Source: Ceratotherium simum simum (lineage: Eukaryota > Chordata > Mammalia > Perissodactyla > Rhinocerotidae). From it: a stretch of 64,000 nucleotides of DNA. Made by a program: the position numbers and the translations under genes. Positions within the stretch are counted from its first letter, which is position 1. Each line of letters begins with the position of its first letter. Location: assembly GCF_000283155.1 (NCBI RefSeq), contig NW_004454207.1, forward strand, positions 2,554,465 to 2,618,464. Direction: 5' to 3'. The notes beneath the pieces are model-generated. The model made no database searches. It worked only from the letters and a program-made list of their open reading frames with translations, and was not told where the DNA came from. This document shows positions 63,671 to 64,000 of this stretch, piece after piece.

Positions 63671-64000
63671 AAGGGTCCTGGCAGGAAACAGGTGGCAAAC
63701 TCAAAGTAAGAAATTGATGAGTGTATCAAAGTGACTATTAATGACAGTTTGGACAGGATTTAGGGAAATCAAAAAGGATGGTGTAGCACTTCCAGGGGAG
63801 TATTCACAACCCCAGGTCTAAAATGGCAAGAAGAAGGCACTGGAATTCAGGAAGAATGACCATGAGGAGAGCATCACCTGACAAGAGCTTCATTAGAGGG
63901 TTGCAGTCTCTTAGTACTAAACAGTACAATTGACTTCCAATCATAGGCAACCCACAGCTTTGCAAAGGGAGGGAGCCAGGGGGAAAAATGCCCTGACCTC
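63671..64000. other. Right end, repeat-like but unassigned
   Basis: ggtcctggcaggaaacaggt and gaccatgaggagagcatcac resemble a mammalian LTR-like repeat, but I cannot name it. The element runs to the window edge. Confidence 0.3.

Noticed and set aside
36251..64000. TLR7, the expected next gene downstream of PRPS2 in other mammals
   Set aside because: No leucine-rich-repeat coding sequence or long open frame typical of a TLR exon is present; the gene probably lies beyond the right edge.

Overview
The window is mammalian nuclear DNA. It holds one protein-coding gene, PRPS2 (ribose-phosphate pyrophosphokinase 2, + strand), plus its flanks. The evidence is a complete set of seven coding exons with consensus or near-consensus splice sites, a CpG-island promoter, and an interspersed-repeat load typical of a placental mammal. 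About sixteen tRNA-derived SINEs of the equine-repetitive-element (ERE) type, several with perfect target-site duplications, point to a perissodactyl. The exact ERE 3' end looks more like rhinoceros or tapir than horse to me, but that is an impression. PRPS2 is X-linked in other placentals (Xp22.2 in human, next to TLR7/TLR8), so this is probably X-chromosome sequence.

Layout: 1-4.8 kb is upstream flank with an antisense L1 fragment, fossil hAT-type DNA transposons and an LTR fragment. 4.84-5.72 kb is a pyrimidine-rich promoter and CpG island with a 132-base N gap (5267-5398) at the start of intron 1. PRPS2 coding exons are 5101-5222, 11880-12063, 20471-20569, 21274-21398, 30469-30642, 31808-31967 and 33646-33738. 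They join to 957 bases (318 codons plus stop) with intact phases. A repeat-free 3' UTR follows, with polyadenylation signals at 34250, 34721 and 36226. The introns carry MaLR-type LTRs, MIRs, L1 3' ends, hAT fossils and ERE SINEs. Two insertions lie very close to splice acceptors: an LTR 42 bases before exon 2 and an ERE SINE about 47 bases before exon 6.

From 36.3 to 64 kb I see no gene. The notable contents are: (i) a minus-strand endogenous retrovirus, 39778-45416, with two LTRs, a 4-base target duplication, a primer-binding-site-like sequence and a degraded internal region, itself hit by a 5'-truncated L1 and an ERE SINE; (ii) a MaLR-type LTR at 49.2-50.3 kb split by two different SINEs; (iii) a nearly 5-kb antisense L1 (51.6-56.56 kb) with 5' UTR, ORF1 and most of ORF2, interrupted by an ERE; (iv) a second copy of the LTR found beside exon 2, at 59.8-60.6 kb, split by an ERE.

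I found no previously undescribed biological system. The most useful observations concern transposable elements placed against PRPS2 splice sites, the datable nested insertions, one template-switch-like inverted duplication inside a SINE, and evidence that a reported three-residue human PRPS2 splice variant cannot be made here by simple extension of exon 2.
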